From: an uncultured Verrucomicrobiota bacterium
GTDB lineage: Bacteria; Verrucomicrobiota; Verrucomicrobiia; Chthoniobacterales; SZAS-18
Assembly (NCBI GenBank): GCA_937873255.1
Contig: CALMVM010000461.1
Location: 922 to 8,701 of the forward strand
DNA length: 7,780 bases
Direction of reading: 5' to 3'
Shown here: positions 1 through 6,785 of the stretch, piece by piece
Numbering within the stretch: position 1 is the first letter of the stretch
How the letters are laid out: each line of letters opens with the position of its first letter
Position numbers and translations under genes: made by a program
Notes under the pieces: model-generated
What the model was told of the DNA's origin: nothing
Databases searched by the model: none
What the model saw: the letters and a program-made list of their open reading frames with translations, nothing else

Positions 1-1
1 C

Positions 2-1123
2 ATCTATCCCGTGCCCAATTCCTCGACGGACATCGTGCGCGTGCTCACCAACACCGGCGCGGGTCGGGCGTTCCGCGCGCCGCAGCATCCGCCGGGCAGC
101 TTCGGCATGGAGAGCATCATGGACATGCTCGCCTACAAGCTGGGCTTCGATCCGCTGGAGTTCCGGTTGAAAAACGATCCCAATACCACCCGCCAGCAGC
201 AGTACCGCCTCGGCGCGGAGCGTTTCGGCTGGAAGGACAAGTTCCACCCGCCCGGCAAGGGTCCGGGCGACGGTCCGGTGAAGCGCGGCGTCGGGCTAGC
301 GTCGGCGAGTTGGGGCAGCGGCGGATCGGGCACGAAAGCGGAAGCTATCATCCACGCGGACGGCAGCGTGGAGGTGCGTTGCGGCACGCAGGACCTCGGC
401 ACCGGCTCGCGCACGCTCGTGGCGATGGTCGCGGCGGAGACGTTCGGATTGAAACCCTCCCAGATCACCGCGCGCATCGGCGACACGCTCATGCCCCCGA
501 GCGGGGGGAGCGGCGGCAGCACGACGAGCCCGAGCGTCGCGCCGGCAGTGCGCGTGGCGTGCGTCAATGCCCTCGAAGCCCTCAACGCCCGCGTCGGCAC
601 CGAAGGCACCTGGGCCGAGCGTTGCCGCCGGCTCGGGATGGAGTCCATCACCGAACACGGCCAATGGCAACCGGGCCTGAGCGGCTCCGGCGTCGGCGGG
701 GTGCAGTTCGCGGAGGTGGAGGTCGACACCGAGACGGGTCAGACGCGCGTGCTGCACGTTACCGCCATCCACGACGCGGGCCTCATCGTCAACCGCATGA
801 CCGCTCGCAGCCAGACCAACGGCGGCATCATCCAGGGCATCGGCTACGCGCTGTTTGAAGAGAGGATCATGGACGACCAGACCGGCGTGATGCTCAACCC
901 CAATTTCGAGACGTACAAGCTGCCCAACCTGGCGGATATTCCCACCATCGACGTGCATTTCCTCGACCAACCCGAGCGCGGGGTGCTCGGCCTGGCGGAG
1001 GCCGTCCACATCCCGACCGCCGCTGCCATCGCCAACGCGGTCCACAACGCCATCGGCGTGCCCGTCATGGAACTGCCGATGACCCCCGCCCGGGTGCTCG
1101 CCGCGCTCGGCGCGATTGGTTGA
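2..1123 (+). CDS. Molybdopterin-binding (large) subunit of a xanthine dehydrogenase-family molybdenum hydroxylase, C-terminal part
   Basis: The reading frame is open from the first bases of the window to the TGA at 1121-1123, so the 5' half of the gene is missing; the GTG at 11 is an internal valine, not a start. Subunits of this family carry the molybdenum-molybdopterin cytosine dinucleotide cofactor and hydroxylate aldehydes or aromatic N-heterocycles, passing electrons to [2Fe-2S] and FAD subunits. Visible signatures are GAGRAFRAPQHPPG near the left end, LAYKLGFDPLEFRLKN just after it, GTQDLGTG, the cofactor-loop sequence GGSGGSTTSPSV, and near the C-terminus GLAEAVHIPTAAAIANAV, whose Glu (codon 998-1000) sits where the catalytic Glu of the family is expected. 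The overall style is closest to YagR/PaoC-like proteins. The FAD subunit gene follows 22 bases later, which supports a heteromeric enzyme. The substrate cannot be read from the sequence, and a Tat signal, if any, would lie outside the window. Confidence 0.93.
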   Translation: MYPVPNSSTDIVRVLTNTGAGRAFRAPQHPPGSFGMESIMDMLAYKLGFDPLEFRLKNDPNTTRQQQYRLGAERFGWKDKFHPPGKGPGDGPVKRGVGLASASWGSGGSGTKAEAIIHADGSVEVRCGTQDLGTGSRTLVAMVAAETFGLKPSQITARIGDTLMPPSGGSGGSTTSPSVAPAVRVACVNALEALNARVGTEGTWAERCRRLGMESITEHGQWQPGLSGSGVGGVQFAEVEVDTETGQTRVLHVTAIHDAGLIVNRMTARSQTNGGIIQGIGYALFEERIMDDQTGVMLNPNFETYKLPNLADIPTIDVHFLDQPERGVLGLAEAVHIPTAAAIANAVHNAIGVPVMELPMTPARVLAALGAIG

Positions 1124-1145
1124 ACTCTGCTTCCCTCGCCTCGCC

Positions 1146-2171
1146 ATGAATCGCTTCACGCTCACGAATGTCACCACGCCCGCCGCCGCGCTCGACGCAA
1201 TGCGGCCCGACGCGGAGGTTAAGCCATTGGATTTTTCCTGGCTCAACGCAAAGCGTCCGCTCGCCGGCGGCAGCGACCTGCTGGCGGAAATCAAGGAGGG
1301 CATCATCCGACCCGGCACGCTCGTCAATCTGAAGACGATCACCGGTTGGAGCGGCATCCGGCCCGGGGCCGACGACGCGTTAGAGATCGGCGCGACGACG
1401 CTCATCGCCGACGTGGCAGCCTCCGATGTCGTCCGCGCGCACAGCGCCGCGCTGGCTGACGCCGCCGAGCACGTCGGCTCGCCGCAGATTCGCAACCAGG
1501 GCACCGTCGGCGGCAACCTCTGTCAACGGCCCCGTTGCTGGTACTACCGCCATGGCGACACGCAATGCCTGAAGAAGGGCGGCGTGTCGTGTTTCGCCAA
1601 GGAAGGCGAGAATAAATACCACGCGGTTTTTGCCACAAATGCGCCGTGCGTGATGGCCAGTTCGACGAACCTCGGCGTGGCGCTGCTAGCACTCGGTGGG
1701 AAGCTGATCGTGCAATCTCTCGCAGGCGAAAAAGCAGTCGCCGCCGAGCATTTCTACCGGCTCCCGACCGCCGAAGATCCCTACCGGGAAACGGTTCTCG
1801 AACCCGGCGAGATCGTCAGCGGGATCTCGGTTCCCGAGTCGGCGGGCAGCCGCAGCGCGTACATGCAGATTTCGGAGAAAGCGGATTTCGACTGGGCGCT
1901 CGTGTCCGCCGCGACGCGGGTGAAGCTGGACGGAGCGGGTGCAATCGAAAACATCGCGCTGGCGATGAATGCAATCGCCCCAGTGCCGTGGCGGCTCACG
2001 CGCGCGGAAGAGTTTTTGCGCGACAAGCGACCGGATATCGAGACCCTGCGGGCAGCCGCCAAGGAAGCATTCGCAGACGCGCGTCCGCTGTCGCAAAATG
2101 CCTACAAGGTGGCGATTGCCAAGGCGTTGCTTGTGCGGGTCGTGCAACGCGCAATCGGCGCACACCTCTGA
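1146..2171 (+). CDS. FAD-binding (medium) subunit of a molybdenum hydroxylase, with inserted Fe-S cysteine motif (YagS/PaoB-like)
   Basis: This 341-residue protein is the electron-transfer FAD subunit partnering the preceding molybdenum subunit. The FAD pyrophosphate loop AGGSDLL is at residues 40-46 and the second FAD motif QIRNQGTVGGNL at 114-125; the C-terminal part from about residue 225 matches the CO dehydrogenase flavoprotein C-terminal domain (SEKADFDWALVSAA, then AIAPVPWR). Between them lie cysteines at 131, 141, 149 and 168 (plus 126), in the place where PaoB and 4-hydroxybenzoyl-CoA reductase beta subunits carry an extra [4Fe-4S] cluster. The start was set at ATG 1146, because the sequence after it (MNRFTLTN) is a typical N-terminus; an in-frame TTG at 1116 would overlap the upstream gene and add ten atypical residues. 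No Shine-Dalgarno sequence is seen. Gene order is Mo then FAD, unlike the 2Fe2S-FAD-Mo order of E. coli paoABC. Confidence 0.93.
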   Translation: MNRFTLTNVTTPAAALDAMRPDAEVKPLDFSWLNAKRPLAGGSDLLAEIKEGIIRPGTLVNLKTITGWSGIRPGADDALEIGATTLIADVAASDVVRAHSAALADAAEHVGSPQIRNQGTVGGNLCQRPRCWYYRHGDTQCLKKGGVSCFAKEGENKYHAVFATNAPCVMASSTNLGVALLALGGKLIVQSLAGEKAVAAEHFYRLPTAEDPYRETVLEPGEIVSGISVPESAGSRSAYMQISEKADFDWALVSAATRVKLDGAGAIENIALAMNAIAPVPWRLTRAEEFLRDKRPDIETLRAAAKEAFADARPLSQNAYKVAIAKALLVRVVQRAIGAHL

Positions 2172-2178
2172 CTCGCCG

Positions 2179-2394
2179 ATGAATGTGCACAGTGGTCTGG
2201 AGCAATGCATCCATTGGCGGGCGAAGGCGATGTATGTCGCCGGCTGCTCGACCGTGGAGGACGGCGAGGAGGCTCCCGAAACCGGCTGTTGGTGCAACCG
2301 GACCCTGCGTGAACTCGGACCCGACGGTGAGCCGGCCGACCGGGTCGCGTGCCGTGGATCGACGCGTTCCTGTTATCGTTCGACACTCGTTTAG
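2179..2394 (+). CDS. Small cysteine-rich protein of unknown function
   Basis: A 71-codon ORF starts at ATG 2179, seven bases after the FAD subunit stop, and ends at TAG 2392-2394. I do not recognise the family. The protein has six cysteines (10, 23, 37, 39, 58, 65), including a GCWC pair, and an LGPDGEPAD stretch at residues 46-54 followed by CRGSTRSCY. There is no signal peptide or membrane segment. Third codon positions are about 70% G/C, as expected for coding sequence at this GC level, and the residue composition is not the Arg/Pro/Ala-rich type of shadow frames. Spaced Cys and Trp/Tyr residues suggest a small metal- or cluster-binding or disulfide-bonded protein, which is inference only. 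The tight spacing suggests co-transcription with the hydroxylase genes. An alternative start is the Met codon at 2230, which would leave a 54-residue protein. It could still be a chance ORF. Confidence 0.55.
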   Translation: MNVHSGLEQCIHWRAKAMYVAGCSTVEDGEEAPETGCWCNRTLRELGPDGEPADRVACRGSTRSCYRSTLV

Positions 2395-2575
2395 CAAGGC
2401 AGGATCGAATCCCTGATTCTTTCTCACTTCTTCCGGGCGGGTACCATCGCAGCGACCCACTTTCCAAAATGTTAGGGGATGGCTCGGAGAGCATCCCTAC
2501 CCTGCTCAGGAACGACTACGACGTGGCATCCACCTTGACGTTCCGCCGAATTCGTGGACCGTTGCGCCGCCCCGC
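2395..2575. other. Non-coding gap between the hydroxylase cluster and the transporter genes
   Basis: These 181 bases have no credible gene; the frames open across them are continuations of shadow frames. The gap holds a pyrimidine-rich stretch (about 2409-2430), an A/T-richer patch at 2461-2474 and a strong hairpin at 2475-2498. Any promoter for the first transporter gene should lie here, but no convincing -35/-10 pair was found. Confidence 0.6.
2475..2498. repeat. Imperfect palindrome / hairpin, possible dispersed intergenic repeat or terminator
   Basis: GGGAT (2476-2480) pairs with ATCCC (2493-2497) and GCTC (2482-2485) with GAGC (2489-2492), leaving one bulged G at 2481 and a GGA loop; a G-T pair at 2475/2498 extends it. 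The result is a nine-pair, GC-rich stem. No T-tract follows on either side, so it is not a standard intrinsic terminator. A short CCTG-CT-CAGG palindrome lies next to it at 2501-2510. The shape recalls REP-like intergenic palindromes, but only one copy is present in this window, so repeat status is unproven. Confidence 0.4.
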
Positions 2576-3838
2576 ATGATCGAACCTCCTCCCGGCGCTC
2601 CGACGACGGATCGCTACGCGGTTTTGCGCGTCCGGGATTTTCGGCTGTATCTCGTCTCGCGGTTCATCGTGTCGTTCGCGCAGCAGATGCTCGGCGTGGC
2701 CGTCGGATGGGAATTGTTCGACCGCACGCACTCCGCGCTGGCGTTGGGTCTGGTCGGGCTGACGCATATCGGCCCGCTGCGTGTGGTGACGCTGCCGGCC
2801 GGCCATCTGGCGGATCAACTCGAACGGCGCGGCATCCGCCAATGGTCGCCTGGGTTCACGGCGCTCAGTTGCGCCGGACTCGCGGCCGTTTCGTGGTATC
2901 ACGCGCCGGTGTTCTGGACGTATGGCCTGTTGTTCATCAGCGGGGTCGCGCGAGCTTTCCTTTCACCGGCCAGCGGCGCGTTCCTGCCCCAGATCGTCCC
3001 GCGCGAAGTGCTGGCCGATGCCGTGGCCGGGAATCCCAGCAGTTTCCACCCCTCCGCCACGCTCGGACCGGCGGCGGGTGGATTCTTCATCCCCGCTACG
3101 GGGGGGGCGGCGACGGTGTACGCGTTCAACGTCGTCGCCGGGTTGGTTTGTTGCGCGATGCTGTTGGGAGTGCGCTCGCGTTTCGATGCGTCCGCGCAAC
3201 GGCAGAAGATGAGTTTCGACACGCTTGCCGCCGGGGTGCGGTTCGTGTTCGGCACACCGGTCATCCTGGGGACGATCACGCTGGATTTGTTCGCCGTGCT
3301 GCTGGGCGGGGCGACCTCGCTGTTGCCGATCTACGCGAGCGACGTGCTGCACGTCGGTCCGCACGGGCTCGGGTGGCTGCGGGCGGCGCTGCCGGCGGGT
3401 TCGGTGTGCATGGCGTTGGTCCTGGCGCACCTGCCGCCCATGCGGCGCGCCGGCCATTCGCTGTTGCTGGCCGTCGCGGGATTTGGCGCGGCGACGGTGG
3501 TCTTCGGGTTTTCGCAATCGTTCTGTCTGTCGTTTGCGATGCTGTTCGCGTGCGGGGCGACCGACAACATCAGTGTCGTCGTGCGGCACACGCTCGTGCA
3601 GGTGCTCACGCCGGATGCCATGCGCGGGCGGGTGTCGGCCGTGAACAGTCTCTTCATCGGCGCATCGAATGAATTCGGAGAATTCGAGTCGGGAGTCGTG
3701 GCGAGTTGGTTCGGGCCGGTGGCGGCGGTCGTCTCGGGCGGGGTCGGCACGGTGCTCGTTGTCATCGCCACCGCGTTGATCTGGCCGCAACTGCGCAAAA
3801 TCGGACGACTGGACGCCGCCACGGCGACGACCGGTTGA
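2576..3838 (+). CDS. Major facilitator superfamily transporter, MFS_3 / EntS-like exporter type
   Basis: This 420-residue inner-membrane protein has the length and alternating hydrophobic segments of a 12-helix MFS carrier. After a short cytoplasmic N-terminus comes YAVLRVRDFRLYLVSRF (14-30), typical of the MFS_3 group. The loop after helix 2 carries the motif-A-like sequence GHLADQLERR (76-85). ARAFLSPASGAFLPQIVP (125-142) is the diagnostic helix 4-5 region of this group, and the second half ends with TPDAMRGRVSAVNSLFIG (345-362). MFS_3 members export siderophores or drugs, or have no known substrate; the substrate here cannot be inferred. The ATG at 2576 fits the family N-terminus, with no Shine-Dalgarno sequence before it. 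A run of eight G bases at 3100-3107 lies within codons 175-178 without breaking the frame. The next transporter gene begins 58 bases downstream. Confidence 0.9.
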   Translation: MIEPPPGAPTTDRYAVLRVRDFRLYLVSRFIVSFAQQMLGVAVGWELFDRTHSALALGLVGLTHIGPLRVVTLPAGHLADQLERRGIRQWSPGFTALSCAGLAAVSWYHAPVFWTYGLLFISGVARAFLSPASGAFLPQIVPREVLADAVAGNPSSFHPSATLGPAAGGFFIPATGGAATVYAFNVVAGLVCCAMLLGVRSRFDASAQRQKMSFDTLAAGVRFVFGTPVILGTITLDLFAVLLGGATSLLPIYASDVLHVGPHGLGWLRAALPAGSVCMALVLAHLPPMRRAGHSLLLAVAGFGAATVVFGFSQSFCLSFAMLFACGATDNISVVVRHTLVQVLTPDAMRGRVSAVNSLFIGASNEFGEFESGVVASWFGPVAAVVSGGVGTVLVVIATALIWPQLRKIGRLDAATATTG

Positions 3839-3896
3839 TTGCAATTTTGGGCTGGGCAACGGGCGACCTCATCGCGGACACTCGCTGCGCTTCGCC

Positions 3897-5165
3897 ATGC
3901 AAAACAACTCCCGCCCCTATCTGGGCCTCGCGTTCCTGACCGGGCTGAACCTCTTCAACTACCTGGACCGCTACGTCCTGGCGGCGGTGCTGCCGCAGAT
4001 CCAGAAGGAACTCGACCTGGATAATTTCTGGACGGGCTGGCTGCCGTCCTGGTTCATGATCGGGTATTTCCTGACCGCGCCGTTTTTTGGCTACCTGGGA
4101 GACCGCGCACAGCGCAAGTGGCTCATCGCGTTCGGCATCTCCGTATGGAGCGTGGGGACAATCCTGAGCGGTTTCTGTCACTCATACGGGACGCTGGTGG
4201 CCTGCCGCCTCCTCGTCGGTCTGGGGGAGGCCAGCTATGCCACGCTCGCGCCGTCGTGGCTCTCGGACCTGTTCCCGCCGAGCCGGCGCAACAATGCATT
4301 GTCGATCTTCTATACCGCCCTGCCCGTCGGCACCGCGCTGGGTTTTGTCGCCGGAGGTCTGGCGCTCAAGCACAGCACCTGGCGCAACGGCTTCCTGTAC
4401 GCCGGCGCGCCGGGGCTGCTCCTGGCCCTGCTCCTGCTGACCCTGCGCGAACCGGCGCGCGGCGAGGCCGACGGCGCGGAATCCGGCACCGCTCCCATCG
4501 ATCCCCACGCCGCCAAGCCGACGGTGGGTGACGTGCTCCACCTCTTCCGCCTTCCCGACTATATGTTGGTGACGCTCGGCTACACGGCATACACGTTCGC
4601 GCTCGGTGCGTTCCCGGTGTGGACCGGCAAGTATCTCAACGGCAGTCATGGGATGCCGCTGGATCAGGCCGCCACCAACTTCGGCCTCATCGTGATCGTC
4701 GCCGGGCTGGTCAGCACGCTGGCCGGCGGACTGCTCGCCACCGCCTGGCGCAAAGTCTACGGCGGAGCGTATTCGCTGCTGCTGGCGCTCTCGGCGGCGC
4801 TGGCGGTGCCGCTGGGGTTCGGCGCGTTCCTGGCCGGCACGACCGGCGGGGCAATGGTCTGCCTGAGCGCGGCGATGCTGCTCCTGTTTCTGGGCACCGG
4901 ACCGCTGAGCACCCTGACGCTGGAAACGGTGCCGGTTGCCCTGCGCGGCAGCGCGATGGCCGTGTCGATCTTCGTCATCCACCTGCTCGGAGACCTGTGG
5001 AGTCCGGGCATCGTCGGCAAACTCGCCGACCTGGGCGGTTCGAGGGACGATCCGGCGGCCCTGCGCCATGCGTTGATGATCCTGCCGGCGATGCTCGTCG
5101 TCTGTGCGGGGTTGTGGGCGTGGCTGGCGTGGCGGCAGCGCAAAGTGCCTGCCATCGCCGCGTGA
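3897..5165 (+). CDS. Major facilitator superfamily transporter, Spinster-like type
   Basis: This 422-residue, 12-helix inner-membrane carrier belongs to a different MFS branch from its upstream neighbour. Helix 1 carries NYLDRYVLAAVLPQIQKEL (21-39), as in Spinster-like and related organic-anion carriers. Motif A is GYLGDRAQRKW (65-75), helix 4 has RLLVGLGEASY (104-114), and REP at 184-186 ends the N-terminal half. The central cytoplasmic loop (about 187-210) is Ala/Gly/acidic and poorly conserved in look. VPVALRGSAMAVSIFVIH (345-362), followed by LGDLWSPGIVG, is typical of the C-terminal half of Spinster-like proteins. Bacterial members are mostly uncharacterised; animal ones export sphingosine-1-phosphate or lysolipids, which should not be carried over to this protein. 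Start at ATG 3897 is preceded by a C-rich TCGCC and no Shine-Dalgarno sequence. It probably shares a transcript with the preceding gene. Confidence 0.92.
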   Translation: MQNNSRPYLGLAFLTGLNLFNYLDRYVLAAVLPQIQKELDLDNFWTGWLPSWFMIGYFLTAPFFGYLGDRAQRKWLIAFGISVWSVGTILSGFCHSYGTLVACRLLVGLGEASYATLAPSWLSDLFPPSRRNNALSIFYTALPVGTALGFVAGGLALKHSTWRNGFLYAGAPGLLLALLLLTLREPARGEADGAESGTAPIDPHAAKPTVGDVLHLFRLPDYMLVTLGYTAYTFALGAFPVWTGKYLNGSHGMPLDQAATNFGLIVIVAGLVSTLAGGLLATAWRKVYGGAYSLLLALSAALAVPLGFGAFLAGTTGGAMVCLSAAMLLLFLGTGPLSTLTLETVPVALRGSAMAVSIFVIHLLGDLWSPGIVGKLADLGGSRDDPAALRHALMILPAMLVVCAGLWAWLAWRQRKVPAIAA

Positions 5166-5212
5166 TTTCTTCGAGGGTTGGATCGCCGTCATACCGACCG
5201 CGACGTGGCCGT

Positions 5213-5232
5213 CGGCTGGCACGGACCGGCCG
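5213..5232. terminator. Weak hairpin between convergent genes, possible terminator
   Basis: CGGCTGG (5213-5219) and CCGGCCG (5226-5232) form a seven-pair stem with one T-G wobble around a CACGGA loop. It lies in the 78-base gap between the Spinster-like gene and the convergent hydrolase gene. No T-run follows it in either direction, so it is at best a non-canonical or bidirectional termination structure. Hairpins of this size are frequent by chance in sequence this GC-rich. Confidence 0.2.
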
Positions 5233-5243
5233 AAGCCGCTTCA

Positions 5244-6029
5244 CTACCCGAGGCGGAAAAACCCTTGCGCCGTTGCGGTAGTCTGCGCCGCGACGGCTTC
5301 CAACGTCTCGCCGCGCGCCTGCGCGACCGCCACCGCCGTTTCGCGCGTGTGCGCCGGCTCGCAACGCTTCCCGCGAAACGGCACCGGCGCGAGGTACGGG
5401 CAGTCGGTCTCAACCATGAATCGATCCGCCAGCACGGCCGCGGCGGTCTCACGCACGGTCGCGCCATTCTTGAAAGTGACGATCCCCGTGAACGAAACCA
5501 AATGCCCCAGCGCCAGCACTTCCTCCGCCTGCGCGGGCGTGCCGCCGAAACAATGGAACACCCCGCGCAACCGCCCGGTGTATTCGCGCAGGATTGATAG
5601 GGTGTCGTCCCATGCGTCGCGCTGGTGGATGACGACGTTTAACCCGAGGTTGGCGGCGAGAGCGAGTTGCTGGCGGAAGCTGGCGGCCTGACGCGATTTC
5701 ACGCCGGCGACCTGCTCTGGGTCATCAGGCAAACGGTGATAGTCCAGCCCCGTCTCGCCGATGGCGGCTACGCGCGAAGCAGCGGCCAATTCTCGCAAGA
5801 AATCGTGATCGTCTGCGCCGGCTTCATCGACCGTCGTCGGATGAATGCCGACCACCGCATGGACCATTGCGTGCTCGGCCGCGAACGCCACCGCTCGGCG
5901 GCTGCTTTCGACCGAAGTCCCGATGGTGACGATCCGTTCGACGCCCGCCGCCCGCGCCCGCTCCAAAACGCCCGCGAAATCCGCCGCGAACTCGTCGTAA
6001 TCGAGGTGCGCGTGGGTATCGATCAACAT
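5244..6029 (-). CDS. TatD-family metal-dependent hydrolase (DNase)
   Basis: A 261-residue protein of the TatD/YcfH/YabD group, cytoplasmic TIM-barrel hydrolases with two divalent metal ions, some shown to have 3'-5' exonuclease or D-aminoacyl-tRNA deacylase-like activities. The metal and catalytic residues are all visible: TH.H at His6 and His8 (MLIDTHAHLD), Glu92 in IGETGLDYHR, His135 in VVIHQRDAW, His159 in FHCFGG, and Asp209 in ETDCPYLAP. GIHP at 61-64 is also typical. Length equals the family norm. The start was chosen at ATG 6029, which gives the standard MLIDTHAHLD N-terminus and overlaps the upstream stop as TGATG; a GTG at 6032 would add one residue. It is the last gene of the apparent fabH-DUF1345-tatD operon. 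Which of the several tatD paralogues it represents is unclear, so no symbol is given. Confidence 0.95.
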   Translation of the reverse strand: MLIDTHAHLDYDEFAADFAGVLERARAAGVERIVTIGTSVESSRRAVAFAAEHAMVHAVVGIHPTTVDEAGADDHDFLRELAAASRVAAIGETGLDYHRLPDDPEQVAGVKSRQAASFRQQLALAANLGLNVVIHQRDAWDDTLSILREYTGRLRGVFHCFGGTPAQAEEVLALGHLVSFTGIVTFKNGATVRETAAAVLADRFMVETDCPYLAPVPFRGKRCEPAHTRETAVAVAQARGETLEAVAAQTTATAQGFFRLG

Positions 6030-6745
6030 CACGAAAACAGTCCGGAGACTATGTTGATGCTCAGGCCGAGGATGGCCAGGTTGAATCCGAAAGAGATGAT
6101 CGAATGCAGCAGCACGAGCCGACGCAGACGCCGGGAAGTGATCGACACGTCAGATGTTTGGAAACACATGCCGATGACGAAGGAAAAATAGGCAAAATCG
6201 AGGTAGTCAGGCTTGTCCTCCTCGGGAAAACTCAGGCCGCCGTGTGCCTCGTCGCTTTCCGGCGTGGCGTAATAGATGTGGGCGTACCGCATGGTGAACA
6301 CGGTATGCACCAGCGACCAGGACGTGAAGATTGCCAGGAGAGAAAACAGGATGTGCCCGGCCAGGTAAGTCTTTTCCAGGCCCTTCGCGGTGCCCAGTTC
6401 GGCCCCGACCGCAAACACGCTGAAGATCGCCGCGAATACCACGAAAATAAAGATCGCCGTGCGGCTCGAATCCTGAATGCAAGCCTCGCGCGCCGCCTCG
6501 CTCGGGTCGGCGCTCAGGATCACGTACCACGTCATGAGCAGCGCGCTGGCGCTGTAGGCGATCCACGTCACGACCGCTCGCGTCGGCCAATGCCAGTGCC
6601 ACGGGATGGCCAGACAAACCACGGCTGCCACTCCCAGCGCGATGAACAACCGATGGTGGGCGTCCCAGTGCCCGAGCCGCCGGTGCCAACTCGGGAACAG
6701 CGGCGTAATGTCATCTCCCGTTGCGGCGATCTTGTCGTCAGCCAT
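6029..6745 (-). CDS. DUF1345 family integral membrane protein
   Basis: A 238-residue inner-membrane protein with about six predicted hydrophobic segments, near residues 32-48, 56-78, 95-116, 128-150, 181-197 and 209-235. The signature of DUF1345 is the stretch DYLDFAYFSFVIGMCFQTSD (180-199), followed by the basic TSRRLRR (203-209). A YATPESDEAHGGLSF loop with several acidic residues (159-173) precedes the signature. The family is uncharacterised; no reaction or ligand can be assigned. The ATG at 6745 is preceded by seven T bases and no Shine-Dalgarno sequence. Its TGA overlaps the ATG of the tatD-family gene (TGATG), which implies translational coupling, and the upstream fabH stop is 40 bases away. 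No functional link among the three genes is evident. Confidence 0.9.
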   Translation of the reverse strand: MADDKIAATGDDITPLFPSWHRRLGHWDAHHRLFIALGVAAVVCLAIPWHWHWPTRAVVTWIAYSASALLMTWYVILSADPSEAAREACIQDSSRTAIFIFVVFAAIFSVFAVGAELGTAKGLEKTYLAGHILFSLLAIFTSWSLVHTVFTMRYAHIYYATPESDEAHGGLSFPEEDKPDYLDFAYFSFVIGMCFQTSDVSITSRRLRRLVLLHSIISFGFNLAILGLSINIVSGLFS

Positions 6746-6785
6746 AAAAAAATTGTAGCGGAAGCTTGTACCACCGCCGCAAATT

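Noticed and set aside
1116..1145. TTG at 1116 as the start of the FAD subunit
   Set aside because: It would overlap the upstream stop and add MVELCFPRLA, which does not resemble family N-termini; ATG at 1146 fits better.
296..1516. Long open frame of 406 codons on the minus strand across the molybdenum and FAD subunit genes
   Set aside because: It is antisense to two well-supported genes, and its translation is low-complexity Ala/Arg/Gly/His-rich as expected for a shadow frame in high-GC DNA.
2349..2579. 76-codon plus-strand frame across the non-coding gap
   Set aside because: It overlaps the end of the small cysteine-rich ORF and the hairpin, shows no family features, and has no sensible start context.
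2963..3859. 298-codon minus-strand frame opposite the first MFS gene
   Set aside because: The translation is dominated by Arg, Gln, His and Asp repeats without any recognisable domain; the plus strand clearly encodes a membrane carrier.
4182..5222. 346-codon minus-strand frame opposite the Spinster-like gene
   Set aside because: Same Gln/Arg/Gly-rich shadow composition; no motifs, and the plus-strand product is convincing.
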